Of a DNA stretch of 5,705 nucleotides, positions 1 to 5,705 are shown piece after piece. This DNA is from Clostridiales bacterium (GTDB lineage Bacteria; Bacillota; Clostridia; Christensenellales; CAG-138). The stretch is from the NCBI GenBank assembly GCA_012511925.1, contig JAAZFD010000307.1:1-5705 (forward strand). The letters run 5' to 3'. Below the pieces are notes generated by a model. That model was not told the DNA's origin, did no database searches, and saw only the letters and a program-made list of their open reading frames with translations. The number at the start of each line of letters is the position of its first letter. Position 1 is the stretch's first letter. Both the position numbers and the translations under genes were made by a program.

Positions 1-45
1 CTTAAAAAGCTACTTTTGCTTAATGCAAAATGTTGTTTTTGTACC

Positions 46-221
46 TCAACCACCATTTAGATAGGCAGTTTGTAAGTCATCTATCGCTTCTGTTTCCGTA
101 AAATATTTGACTGCGCATTACTTAGATTCACTTTAAAAAGATTATGCCCCAATACATTCCATGCCACTTCAAAGGCATTGTTCAAATTCTGTTCTGCATT
201 TATAGAAAAAATCCCTGCTTT
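46..221 (-). pseudogene. Possible remnant of an unidentified minus-strand gene (3' end, frameshifted)
   Basis: Two open stretches in different minus-strand frames look protein-like and join at a short GCGC run near 111-116. The first (221 down to about 117) reads with segments such as NAFEVAWNVLGHNLFKV. The second (117 down to 49) contains TETEAIDDLQTAYLNGG and ends at a stop at 46-48. A two-base slip in GCGC would fuse them into about 57 residues. No start codon is present, and the 5' side runs towards the purE promoter, with an A6 run at 206-211 (+ strand) where a further frame change is possible. I do not recognise the family. The composite was chosen by eye across frames, so chance is a real alternative. 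Confidence 0.22.
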
Positions 222-225
222 TCAC

Positions 226-254
226 TTGAATTCCCCACAAAACAATGATACTAT
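226..254 (+). promoter_or_regulatory. Candidate sigma-A promoter for the pur operon
   Basis: TTGAAT at 226-231 and TACTAT at 249-254 are separated by exactly 17 bp. Each hexamer matches its consensus (TTGACA, TATAAT) at 4 of 6 positions. Transcription would start near 260, giving a leader of about 30 nt that contains the purE ribosome binding site, too short for a riboswitch. Another pair in the region, TTGTTC with TATAGA (178-206), is weaker. Calls of this kind in AT-rich DNA are often false. Confidence 0.45.
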
Positions 255-274
255 TAAAGTGATTTTTTATTTTT

Positions 275-281
275 AGGGGAG
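275..281 (+). promoter_or_regulatory. Ribosome binding site of purE
   Basis: AGGGGAG lies 10 nt before the ATG at 292. It is the only strong purine-rich site nearby and supports that start. Confidence 0.7.
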
Positions 282-291
282 AAGAATTTAT

Positions 292-780
292 ATGGCTTTT
301 AACAAAAAAGTTGCAATCGTTATGGGTAGCAAATCCGACTTTGACATAATCAAAAAAGCAACCAATGTGCTTGAATCCTTTGGTGCAGAGTACAAGGTTC
401 ATATTCTATCGGCACACAGAACACCCGACGAGGTAGCACAATTAGCCACAAACGCAGTTGAAAACGGCTACGCCGCAATAATCGCAGCGGCAGGAAAATC
501 GGCAGCACTACCCGGTACAGTCGCCGCATACACCACATTGCCTGTTATCGGCTTACCCATCATTTCGTCATTCATGGACGGGCTTGATTCGCTTCTATCC
601 ATGACACAAATGCCACAAGGTATCCCCGTAGCCACAGTAGGCACCAATGCAGCCGAAAACGCAGCACTTTTAGCCATACAAATAATCGCAGTATCAGACG
701 ATAACGCAAAAAACGCTTTGGTAAAATACAAGGCGGACATGCGTAAAAAAGTTTTACACGACAACGAATCTATAAATTAA
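292..780 (+). CDS. purE: PurE, N5-carboxyaminoimidazole ribonucleotide mutase / AIR carboxylase family
   Basis: This 162-residue protein has the usual length of stand-alone PurE and acts in the cytosol to form CAIR in purine synthesis. Visible motifs are the N-terminal nucleotide loop [10 protein letters not shown] (7-16), SAHRTPD (40-46) with the expected catalytic His42, LPVIGLPI (83-90), DGLDSLL (96-102) and [12 protein letters not shown] (106-117). Overall it looks like class I PurE, which isomerises N5-CAIR made by PurK, but no purK is in the window. The loop that normally reads AG-G-AAHLPG is [11 protein letters not shown] (65-75): the His is Ala72. The GKSAAL core recalls the AGRSNALSG loop of class II enzymes, which carboxylate AIR directly. 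The class is therefore open. It is first in the operon, 11 bp before purC. Confidence 0.96.
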   Translation: MAFNKKVAIVMGSKSDFDIIKKATNVLESFGAEYKVHILSAHRTPDEVAQLATNAVENGYAAIIAAAGKSAALPGTVAAYTTLPVIGLPIISSFMDGLDSLLSMTQMPQGIPVATVGTNAAENAALLAIQIIAVSDDNAKNALVKYKADMRKKVLHDNESIN

Positions 781-791
781 CGGAGGGAATT

Positions 792-1508
792 ATGGTAACA
801 CAAACAGATTTAATCTACGAGGGCAAAGCCAAAAAGGTTTATGCCACTGATGACCCCACGCTCGTAATAGTCGATTACAAAGACGATGCAACCGCATTCG
901 ATGGCAAGAAAAAAGGCACAATTACAGGCAAGGGCGTTGTGAACAATCGTATGTCGAACTATATGTTCGGTCTTTTAGAAAAGCAGGGCATACCCACGCA
1001 TTTTGTTGAAGAGTTAGACGAAAGGCGCTCATTGGTGCACAGAGTTGAAATCGTTCAAGTTGAGGTTATCGTAAGAAACATAGCGGCTGGCTCTTTGGCA
1101 AAGCGTTTAGGGCTAAACGAGGGCGTTGTTATGAAAACCCCTGTGTTAGAGTTCTGCTACAAAAGCGACGAACTGGGCGACCCCATGATAAACGATTACC
1201 ACATTCAAGCAATCGAGTTAGCCACAAAAGAGGAAATGGCAAGGATTACAGAGCTTGCATTTGCGGTAAACGATTTTATGGTTCCATTCTTCGCTAAGAT
1301 GAACATTGACTTGGTTGATTTCAAGCTCGAGTTTGGAAGATTCGATGGCAAAATAATATTGGCAGACGAAATCTCACCCGACACCTGTCGTTTCTGGGAC
1401 AAAACCACAAAGGAAAGACTTGATAAAGACAGGTTCCGCAGAGATTTAGGCAATGTAGAGGGCGCTTATGCCGAGATGCTACATAGAGTGCTCGGTGAAA
1501 AGGCATAA
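792..1508 (+). CDS. purC: PurC, SAICAR synthase
   Basis: The 238-residue protein is full length for bacterial PurC. It joins CAIR and aspartate with ATP to give SAICAR. The sequence shows the opening YEGKAKKVY (9-17), the family signature around [13 protein letters not shown] (about residues 91-103), the second signature LVDFKLEFG (about 174-182), and [15 protein letters not shown] (about 189-203), which carries conserved nucleotide and substrate residues. A strong ribosome binding site, GGAGGG at 782-787, sits a few bases before the ATG and fixes the start. It is co-directional with purE and ends 15 bp before purM. Nothing is truncated or unusual in the protein itself. Confidence 0.97.
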   Translation: MVTQTDLIYEGKAKKVYATDDPTLVIVDYKDDATAFDGKKKGTITGKGVVNNRMSNYMFGLLEKQGIPTHFVEELDERRSLVHRVEIVQVEVIVRNIAAGSLAKRLGLNEGVVMKTPVLEFCYKSDELGDPMINDYHIQAIELATKEEMARITELAFAVNDFMVPFFAKMNIDLVDFKLEFGRFDGKIILADEISPDTCRFWDKTTKERLDKDRFRRDLGNVEGAYAEMLHRVLGEKA

Positions 1509-1523
1509 CGAAAGGAAATAAAA

Positions 1524-2552
1524 ATGGCAACAGATTACAAATCCGCAGGAGTAGATATCGAAGCGGGCTATGAAGCGGTGAAAAGAATAAAGCAGCACGC
1601 AAAATCCACCTACAACGAAAGGGTTTTGGGTGATTTAGGCAGCTTTTCGGGAATGTTTAGCATTGCAGATATGGGAATGGAGGCGCCCGTGCTCGTTTCG
1701 GGAACTGACGGAGTTGGCACAAAGCTAAAATTAGCCTTTGCACTTGATATGCACGACACAATCGGAATAGATTGCGTTGCCATGTGCGTAAACGATATTA
1801 TATGCCAAGGCGCTAAACCTTTATTTTTCTTAGACTACATAGCGGCTGGAAAGATGAATCCCATACTGGTAGAAAAAATAGTAGCAGAATTAGCAGAGGG
1901 CTGTCGACAAGCAAATTGCGCTTTGGTAGGCTGAGAAACGTCAGAAATGCCGGGCTTTTATCCAATAGGCGAATATGATGTTGCAGGCTTTGCGGTTGGC
2001 ATAGTTGATAGAAAAGACATAATTGACGGTTCAAAGGTTAAAGAGGGAGATTGTTTAGTTGGGTTGGCTTCATCGGGAGTACATTCGAACGGTTTTTCGC
2101 TAGTAAGAAAATTAGTAGGCGAAACAACGGAACAGCTTTCAACAGAGGTTGAGGGCATAGGAAAAATAGGACAAGCCTTGCTAACACCTACGAAAATCTA
2201 CGTAAAAGCTATTCTAAACATAATAAGCAAGTTTGAAATCCATGGAGCGGCGCACATTACAGGCGGCGGCTTCATAGAAAACCTACCGAGAATGTATGGC
2301 TCTGACTTGCAGGCGGATATAAAGTTAGGCTCATGGAATAAACCAAAGCTGTTCGATTATCTATGCGAGTTGGGCGAACTAACGCAAGAGATGGCATACA
2401 ACACATTCAATATGGGAATCGGCATGGTGCTTTGCGTTAAAGAAAAGGATGCTAAGGCGGTTGTTGATGAGCTAAACAACATGGGCGAACAAGCCTATAT
2501 AATAGGTAGGCTTTCAAAGCGTGAAGTTTTAAGCGGAGTAAACTTCGTATGA
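1524..2552 (+). pseudogene. purM: PurM, AIR synthetase, interrupted by an in-frame TGA at codon 137
   Basis: PurM closes formylglycinamidine ribonucleotide to AIR using ATP. Read through the TGA at 1932-1934, the frame gives 342 positions, matching the family length of about 345. The N-terminal part (1-136) has [21 protein letters not shown] (58-67) and [18 protein letters not shown] (88-105). The part after the stop continues without any shift: ETSEMPGFY (138-146), DVAGFAVG, SSGVHSNGFS (183-192) and HITGGGF (244-250). The start at 1524 has an AAGGAA site 7 nt upstream. The stop sits at the second Gly of the conserved GGET(A/S)EMPG motif, so GGA to TGA, one base, explains it. As written, the product is a 136-residue fragment split inside its first domain. 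An ATG at 1947 could restart translation but has no good ribosome binding site. The gene may be intact if the base is an error. The final TGA overlaps the purN start. Confidence 0.93.
1932..1934 (+). other. In-frame TGA replacing a conserved Gly codon in purM
   Basis: The codons around it read GTA GGC TGA GAA ACG TCA GAA ATG CCG, giving V-G-stop-E-T-S-E-M-P. Homologous PurM proteins, such as that of E. coli, have VGGETAEMP here. GGA to TGA is a single G to T change at 1932. The open frame continues on both sides without an insertion or deletion. Confidence 0.95.
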
Positions 2553-3184
2553 TTCCTAAAAGCAAAAAGCGAATTGCGGTTTTAGCTTCCGGCTCGGGTA
2601 GCAACTTTCAAGCCATAATAGATGCGTGTGAAAGCGGCTACATAAACGGAGAGGTTTGTTTGCTTATTTACAATCGTAAGGACGCTTATGCTAATGAGAG
2701 GGCGAAAAAGCAGAACATTCCTGCCGTATATCTCAACAAGGTTTTGTTTGAGGGCAATAAGGAAAAGCACGACCAAAAAATGCTTGAGCTTTTAGTTGAT
2801 TACAAAATTGACCTCGTTGTGCTGGCAGGTTATATGTCAAAGGTAGGTAAAAATGTTGTTGATGCTTACAATCACGCAATAATGAACCTGCACCCTGCAC
2901 TAATACCGAGTTTTTGCGGCGATAAAATGTATGGCAGTAATGTTCATGAGGCGGTAATAAGCTATGGCGTAAAGCTAACAGGTGCTACCGTTCATTTTGT
3001 AGATTACACCTACGATACAGGCGCAATTATATTGCAACAGGCGGTAGAGGTAGAATATTCAGACGATGCAGGTAGTGTCGCAAAAAAAGTTTTAGAGATT
3101 GAACATAAACTTTTGCCCCAAGCTGTTAAGCTGTTTTGTGAAAACAGGTTGTTTGTTACGGGTCGCAGGGTTGAAATCAAATAA
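2549..3184 (+). CDS. purN: PurN, phosphoribosylglycinamide formyltransferase (10-formyl-THF dependent)
   Basis: The 211-residue protein equals the family length (E. coli 212). It transfers the formyl group of 10-formyltetrahydrofolate to GAR. The N-terminal phosphate-binding loop is [14 protein letters not shown] (10-23). The catalytic triad expected from E. coli PurN is present: Asn113 and His115 in MNLHPALIP, and Asp156 in YDTGAIILQ, with His149 in ATVHFV. The start overlaps the purM stop as ATGA, a sign of translational coupling; a modest GGAG at 2535-2538, 10 nt upstream, may help. Early termination in purM would probably lower PurN synthesis. No truncation is seen. Confidence 0.96.
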   Translation: MIPKSKKRIAVLASGSGSNFQAIIDACESGYINGEVCLLIYNRKDAYANERAKKQNIPAVYLNKVLFEGNKEKHDQKMLELLVDYKIDLVVLAGYMSKVGKNVVDAYNHAIMNLHPALIPSFCGDKMYGSNVHEAVISYGVKLTGATVHFVDYTYDTGAIILQQAVEVEYSDDAGSVAKKVLEIEHKLLPQAVKLFCENRLFVTGRRVEIK

Positions 3185-3198
3185 TTAAGGAGAAAATT

Positions 3199-4743
3199 AT
3201 GGCTAACAAAAAGTATGCACTAATTTCAGTATCAGACAAAGCTGGTATATTAGAATTTTCAAAAGCGCTTGTTGATTTAGGTTATACGATTATCTCAACG
3301 GGCGGAACTGCAAATATGCTGTTGAACAACTCCATTGATGTGGTGAACGTATCAGACATTACAGGCTTTCCCGAATGCTTAGACGGCAGAATCAAAACTC
3401 TGCACCCAAAAATTCATGGCGGCTTGCTTGCGATAAGGGATAACCCTGCGCATATAAAAACCCTTGAAGAGCTTGAAATTGATTTAATCGACATTGCAGT
3501 AATAAACCTATATCCATTTAGGGAAACGATAATGAAGCCTAATGTAAAAATCGAAGAAGCCATTGAGAATATCGATATTGGCGGTCCTACAATGCTACGA
3601 GCCGCCGCAAAGAACCATAACGATGTAACCGTAATCACAGACCCCAAAGACTATCAAAAGGTAATAGACGAACTAAAAGCAAACGGCAAAACCTCAAAGG
3701 CAACAAGGCAAAGACTTGGCTACAAGGTTTTTGCACTAACAGCCGCTTATGATGCTATGATTGCCGATTATCTTGCAAAGCAAATAGGTATAACATTACC
3801 TAAAAAAATAACTCTGCCATTTGAAGCACTACAGGATTTGCGTTACGGCGAAAACCCACACCAAAGCGCAAGGTATTACAGGGAGATGGGCGATATAAGC
3901 GGTACATTAGCTTCAGCCGAACAGCTACACGGCAAAGAGCTTTCATATAATAATATTGCAGATACGAATGGCGCAATAGACCTTTTGGCTGAATTTGAAG
4001 AAACAACCGTTGTTGCGGTTAAACACTCAAATCCATGCGGTGTAGCTTCAGCAGACACTTTAATAGATGCGTGGACAAGATGCTATGAAGCCGACCCGAC
4101 ATCAATATTCGGCGGCATAATAGCCACAAACAGAGCGGTTGACGAGCAAACCGCCACAGAGATTAACAAAATATTTATCGAGATTGTAATCGCTCCCGAT
4201 TTTTCAGACGAAGCGTTAAGCATTCTCAAAAAGAAAAAGAATATAAGGCTGTTGAAACTACCATCACTCGAACATGGCATTCCCAAAAAGGGCTACGACT
4301 TTAAGCGTGTAAGCGGCGGAATGCTTATTCAGGGCTACGACATAACGCTTACTGACGAGCTTAGAGTTGTAACCGATAAAAAGCCTACCGAAAAGGAAAT
4401 GCAAGACTTGATGTTTGCTTGGCGCATAGTAAAGCATGTAAAATCAAATGGAATAGCAATCGCAAAGGATAATGCCTCCGTTGGGCTTGGAATAGGTCAA
4501 GTGAACAGAATTTGGGCGACCGAGCAGGCAATCGAGCATGGCGGTGAGAAGGTTGTAGGCGCTTGTTTGGCTTCCGATGCGTTTTTCCCGTTCGATGATT
4601 GCGTTCGTGCGGCGCATAAGGCAGGGATTACGGCGATTATTCAGCCAGGTGGCTCTAATAACGACCAAAGCTCAATAGATGCGGCAAATGAGTTGGGAAT
4701 CGCAATGGTGTTTACGGGGCAAAGGCATTTTAAACACAGTTAG
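3199..4743 (+). CDS. purH: PurH, bifunctional AICAR transformylase / IMP cyclohydrolase
   Basis: The 514-residue protein is full length (B. subtilis about 512) and performs the last two steps to IMP. The N-terminal cyclohydrolase domain (about 1-195) is MGS-like: [16 protein letters not shown] (9-24), IISTGGT (31-37), [13 protein letters not shown] (63-75), NLYPF (103-107) and [15 protein letters not shown] (125-139). The C-terminal transformylase domain has LRYGENPHQ (214-222), GKELSYNN (245-252) and the catalytic Lys275-His276 in VKHSNPCG, then [15 protein letters not shown] and the ending IQPGGSNND...GQRHFKH typical of the family. An AAGGAG site at 3187-3192 precedes the ATG by 6 nt. Its TAG stop is the first edge of the repeat-filled gap: the last G of the stop begins a GGGG/CCCC hairpin. 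Confidence 0.97.
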   Translation: MANKKYALISVSDKAGILEFSKALVDLGYTIISTGGTANMLLNNSIDVVNVSDITGFPECLDGRIKTLHPKIHGGLLAIRDNPAHIKTLEELEIDLIDIAVINLYPFRETIMKPNVKIEEAIENIDIGGPTMLRAAAKNHNDVTVITDPKDYQKVIDELKANGKTSKATRQRLGYKVFALTAAYDAMIADYLAKQIGITLPKKITLPFEALQDLRYGENPHQSARYYREMGDISGTLASAEQLHGKELSYNNIADTNGAIDLLAEFEETTVVAVKHSNPCGVASADTLIDAWTRCYEADPTSIFGGIIATNRAVDEQTATEINKIFIEIVIAPDFSDEALSILKKKKNIRLLKLPSLEHGIPKKGYDFKRVSGGMLIQGYDITLTDELRVVTDKKPTEKEMQDLMFAWRIVKHVKSNGIAIAKDNASVGLGIGQVNRIWATEQAIEHGGEKVVGACLASDAFFPFDDCVRAAHKAGITAIIQPGGSNNDQSSIDAANELGIAMVFTGQRHFKHS

Positions 4744-4767
4744 GGGCTTTACCCCGATGAAATCGGG
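4743..4767. repeat. Two overlapping hairpins at the purH stop codon
   Basis: GGGG-CTTTA-CCCC (4743-4755) and CCCGAT-GAA-ATCGGG (4753-4767) share CCC at 4753-4755, so only one can form fully at a time. The first includes the last base of the purH TAG stop. The second contains the first TGAAAT of the following array. No T run follows, so a classic terminator is not supported. Confidence 0.7.
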
Positions 4768-4873
4768 ATAATGCGCCCAATGAAATCTTGCTACGCAAGG
4801 TGAAATCCATTTTCTGCGAAAATGGGTGAAATAGGCTTTCTGCGGAAAGCCAATGAAATCCGCTGCGGCGGAT
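4758..4873. repeat. Array of hairpins separated by TGAAAT
   Basis: TGAAAT occurs at 4758, 4781, 4801, 4827 and 4854, that is at intervals of 20-27 bp. Between or beside the copies lie perfect hairpins: CTTGC-TAC-GCAAG (4787-4799), CCATTTTC-TGC-GAAAATGG (4807-4825), GGCTTTC-TGCG-GAAAGCC (4834-4851) and ATCCGC-TGCG-GCGGAT (4858-4873). The arms differ completely in sequence but keep full pairing. The apex is CTGCG in three of the four and CTACG in the first. It is not a CRISPR array, because the constant part is only 6 bp and the variable parts are palindromes. Confidence 0.85.
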
Positions 4874-4888
4874 AGGAAAGAATCGCCT

Positions 4889-4930
4889 ACGAAACCGTGT
4901 TTGATTTTGCATTTTGCATTATGTGTAGGT
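4889..4930 (+). repeat. 42-bp direct repeat, copy 1
   Basis: This copy matches 5001-5042 with three mismatches; 26 bp are identical (4901-4926 and 5013-5038). Inside is a tandem of the 7-mer TTTTGCA followed by TTATGTGT. The copies are offset by 112 bp. Recombination between them would remove the segment in between. Confidence 0.9.
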
Positions 4931-4985
4931 AATTCCCTGCAATTTGGTTGCATTGTAAGCGGACGCGCAGTGCGCGCCCCTACAC
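4923..4985. repeat. GC-rich palindrome framed by a 7-bp inverted repeat
   Basis: GTGTAGG (4923-4929) and CCTACAC (4979-4985) are inverted copies. Between them lie TGCAA-TTTGG-TTGCA (4938-4952) and the strong palindrome 4961-4979, whose arms GGACGCGC and GCGCGCCC pair at 7 of 8 positions around AGT. The single mismatch is A·C in + strand RNA but G·U in minus-strand RNA, so the minus-strand fold is better. The composition is much richer in GC than its surroundings. It may be a small non-autonomous element, but no target duplication or transposase is seen. Confidence 0.65.
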
Positions 4986-5000
4986 TGGGTTGGTGTAAAA

Positions 5001-5042
5001 ACGAAAACGTGATTGATTTTGCATTTTGCATTATGTGTTGGT
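5001..5042 (+). repeat. 42-bp direct repeat, copy 2
   Basis: This is the second copy of the repeat at 4889-4930, with three mismatches across 42 bp and the same TTTTGCA tandem. It follows the GC-rich palindrome and precedes the AT-rich hairpin set. Confidence 0.9.
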
Positions 5043-5082
5043 TGCATTACCGCAGGCGAAAACGTACCTAATTATATTCGTT

Positions 5083-5163
5083 ATTCGTTCCGCAGAGCGA
5101 ATGTAATATCAATAACCAACATCACTATTTTTCGCAAGAAAAATAATATAACTGCCGAAGGCA
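5083..5163. repeat. Second hairpin set upstream of purD, AT-rich linkers
   Basis: Three hairpins are seen: ATTCGTTC-CGCA-GAGCGAAT (5083-5102, one T·G pair), TATTTTTC-GCAA-GAAAAATA (5126-5145) and TGCC-GAA-GGCA (5153-5163). The linkers are AT-rich and similar to each other (TAATATCA, AATATAAC, AATATAATC). The first two have the apex CGCA, the reverse complement of the TGCG apex in the array after purH. Confidence 0.7.
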
Positions 5164-5178
5164 ATATAATCAAACAAA

Positions 5179-5185
5179 GGGGAGG
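5179..5185 (+). promoter_or_regulatory. Ribosome binding site of purD
   Basis: GGGGAGG lies 8 nt before the ATG at 5194 and is the strongest such site in the window. It fixes the purD start even though the gene is far from purH. Confidence 0.8.
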
Positions 5186-5193
5186 CTGTAAAA

Positions 5194-5705
5194 ATGAAAG
5201 TTTCAGACATCAAAAAAGTGCTTGTTGTAGGTTCAGGCGGCAGGGAGCATAGCCTAATTCGTAAGCTGTGCGAAGCAGGCAAAAAAATCGAGATTATCTG
5301 CGCTCCAGGTAATGGCGGCATATCCGAAATCGCCGAATGCGTACCTATTTCCGCCACAGATGTGAATGGAATGGTGAGGTTTGCAAAGGAAAGAGAAATC
5401 GACTTTTGCATAGTTACACCAGACGACCCGCTTGCATTGGGCATGGTAGATGCTATGGAAGCTGCAGGCATTGCCGCTTTTGGTCCTACCGCCGCTGCCG
5501 CTCAAATCGAATCGAGCAAGATTTTCTCTAAGGAGCTTATGGAGAGGGCTAATATTCCCACTGCAAAATCCAAGGTGTTTTCGGATTTTGATGATGCGAT
5601 TGACTTCGTATCGATTATGGGCTTTCCCGTTGTAATAAAGGCAGACGGCTTAGCAAAGGGCAAGGGCGTAATAATCGCTAAAGACATGGAGGAAGCATAC
5701 AGAGC
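5194..5705 (+). CDS. purD: PurD, phosphoribosylamine-glycine ligase (GAR synthetase), N-terminal part
   Basis: The frame is open for 170 codons to the window edge; the full protein is usually about 420 residues. PurD joins phosphoribosylamine and glycine with ATP to form GAR. The N-terminal domain shows VLVVGSGGREHSLI (9-22), APGNGGI (37-43) and TPDDPLALGMVDAMEAAG (75-92), followed by AFGPTAAAAQIESSKIFSK (95-113). The ATP-grasp domain begins near residue 104, with NIPTAK (120-125) and the lysine-rich loop VVIKADGLAKGKGV (146-159). The variant PDDPLALG, where many homologues read PEAPL, resembles clostridial enzymes as I recall them. It ends the usual operon order but is separated from purH by 450 bp, so it may be less tightly co-expressed. 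Its own promoter is not evident. Confidence 0.96.
   Translation, partial: MKVSDIKKVLVVGSGGREHSLIRKLCEAGKKIEIICAPGNGGISEIAECVPISATDVNGMVRFAKEREIDFCIVTPDDPLALGMVDAMEAAGIAAFGPTAAAAQIESSKIFSKELMERANIPTAKSKVFSDFDDAIDFVSIMGFPVVIKADGLAKGKGVIIAKDMEEAYR

Larger units (their letters stand above)
1..291. other. Upstream region of the purE operon, no intact gene
   Basis: No intact gene is visible. The left end (5-30) holds two overlapping weak hairpins, AAAAG-CTA-CTTTT and TTTTGC-TTAAT-GCAAAA, followed by a T-rich stretch near 31-41; this could be a poor terminator for a gene to the left, but the stems are AT-rich and I do not call it. A 5-bp inverted repeat, ATGCC/GGCAT, lies at 161-178. I looked for a purine riboswitch core and for a PurR-type CCGAAC box and found neither, so the control of the operon is not visible. 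The right end carries the promoter candidate and the purE ribosome binding site, entered separately. Confidence 0.6.
4744..5193. repeat. Repeat-filled intergenic region between purH and purD
   Basis: About 450 bp without a credible gene separates purH from purD, while the other junctions in this operon range from a 4-bp overlap to 15 bp. The region consists of hairpins linked by TGAAAT (4753-4873), a 42-bp direct repeat (4889-4930 and 5001-5042) around a GC-rich palindrome (4961-4979), and further hairpins with AT-rich linkers (5083-5163). Reading frames of up to about 120 codons cross it on both strands, but they read through the repeats and show no protein family. None of the hairpins is followed by a clear T tract, so I call no terminator. 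Similar hairpin-rich spacers seem familiar to me from clostridial genomes; this is memory, not a search. Confidence 0.85.

Noticed and set aside
1..291. Purine riboswitch or PurR box before purE
   Set aside because: No purine riboswitch core loops and no CCGAAC-type box could be found, and the likely leader is only about 30 nt.
1932..1934. Selenocysteine insertion at the purM TGA
   Set aside because: The position is a conserved Gly, not Cys. The following 40 nt contain only a weak 3-4 bp pairing (GCC/GGC) and no convincing bacterial SECIS hairpin.
1932..1934. TGA read as Gly or Trp genome-wide
   Set aside because: Only one internal TGA occurs in six genes, Trp is always TGG, Gly is always GGN elsewhere, and TGA ends purM at the normal length with an ATGA overlap.
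1947..2552. Separate gene starting at ATG 1947
   Set aside because: It begins in the middle of the PurM motif EMPG, has no good ribosome binding site and would lack the first domain. It is the rest of purM.
4743..4767. Rho-independent terminator after purH
   Set aside because: The hairpins are present but no T tract follows either stem.
4758..4873. CRISPR array
   Set aside because: The repeated part is only 6 bp, spacing is 20-27 bp, the segments between are palindromes, and no cas gene is present.
5165..5170. Perfect TATAAT before purD as a promoter
   Set aside because: There is no -35 hexamer 16-18 bp upstream (AT-rich linker and hairpin instead), and transcription would start about at the ribosome binding site. 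It is part of a repeat linker.
4672..5252. Small ORFs on both strands across the purH-purD gap (60-120 codons)
   Set aside because: They translate the hairpins and direct repeats, begin inside repeats or within purH, lack good ribosome binding sites and match no family I know.

Overview
The window carries a de novo purine biosynthesis operon on the + strand: purE, purC, purM, purN, purH, then a repeat-filled gap of about 450 bp and the first 170 codons of purD. Strong AGGAGG-type ribosome binding sites, moderately AT-rich DNA, the gene order and the style of the PurD sequence point to a low-GC Gram-positive bacterium of the Clostridia type, probably uncultured. That assignment is inference; no marker gene is present. 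The code looks standard: every Trp seen is TGG, stops are TAA, TAG and TGA, and TGA ends purM at the expected place.

Layout. 1-291 is an upstream region with a plausible sigma-A promoter (226-254) just before purE and, on the minus strand, a broken protein-like stretch (46-221) that I cannot name. 292-780 is purE, 792-1508 purC and 1524-2552 purM, which has an in-frame TGA at 1932-1934. 2549-3184 is purN, overlapping purM by ATGA. 3199-4743 is purH. 4744-5193 has no gene and is built of small hairpins, a 42-bp direct repeat and a GC-rich palindrome. 5194-5705 is purD, cut by the window edge.

How the genes work together. PurD and PurN make GAR and formyl-GAR, PurM closes the imidazole ring to AIR, PurE yields CAIR, PurC yields SAICAR and PurH performs the last two steps to IMP. 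PurF, PurL/PurS/PurQ, PurB and PurK are not in the window. Related clostridial operons often place purF between purC and purM; here those two genes are only 15 bp apart.

Points of interest. (1) One TGA replaces the second Gly codon of the conserved GGET(A/S)EMPG motif of PurM, with the frame open on both sides. A nonsense mutation or a base-call error is far likelier than recoding. (2) The purH-purD gap is a hairpin array whose arms differ in sequence but keep pairing, with a recurring CTGCG-type apex; hairpins with the reverse-complement apex lie on the far side of a direct-repeat and palindrome core. (3) PurE has an unusual active-site loop lacking the usual His. The rest is an ordinary purine operon, and I see no clear new defence or mobile system.
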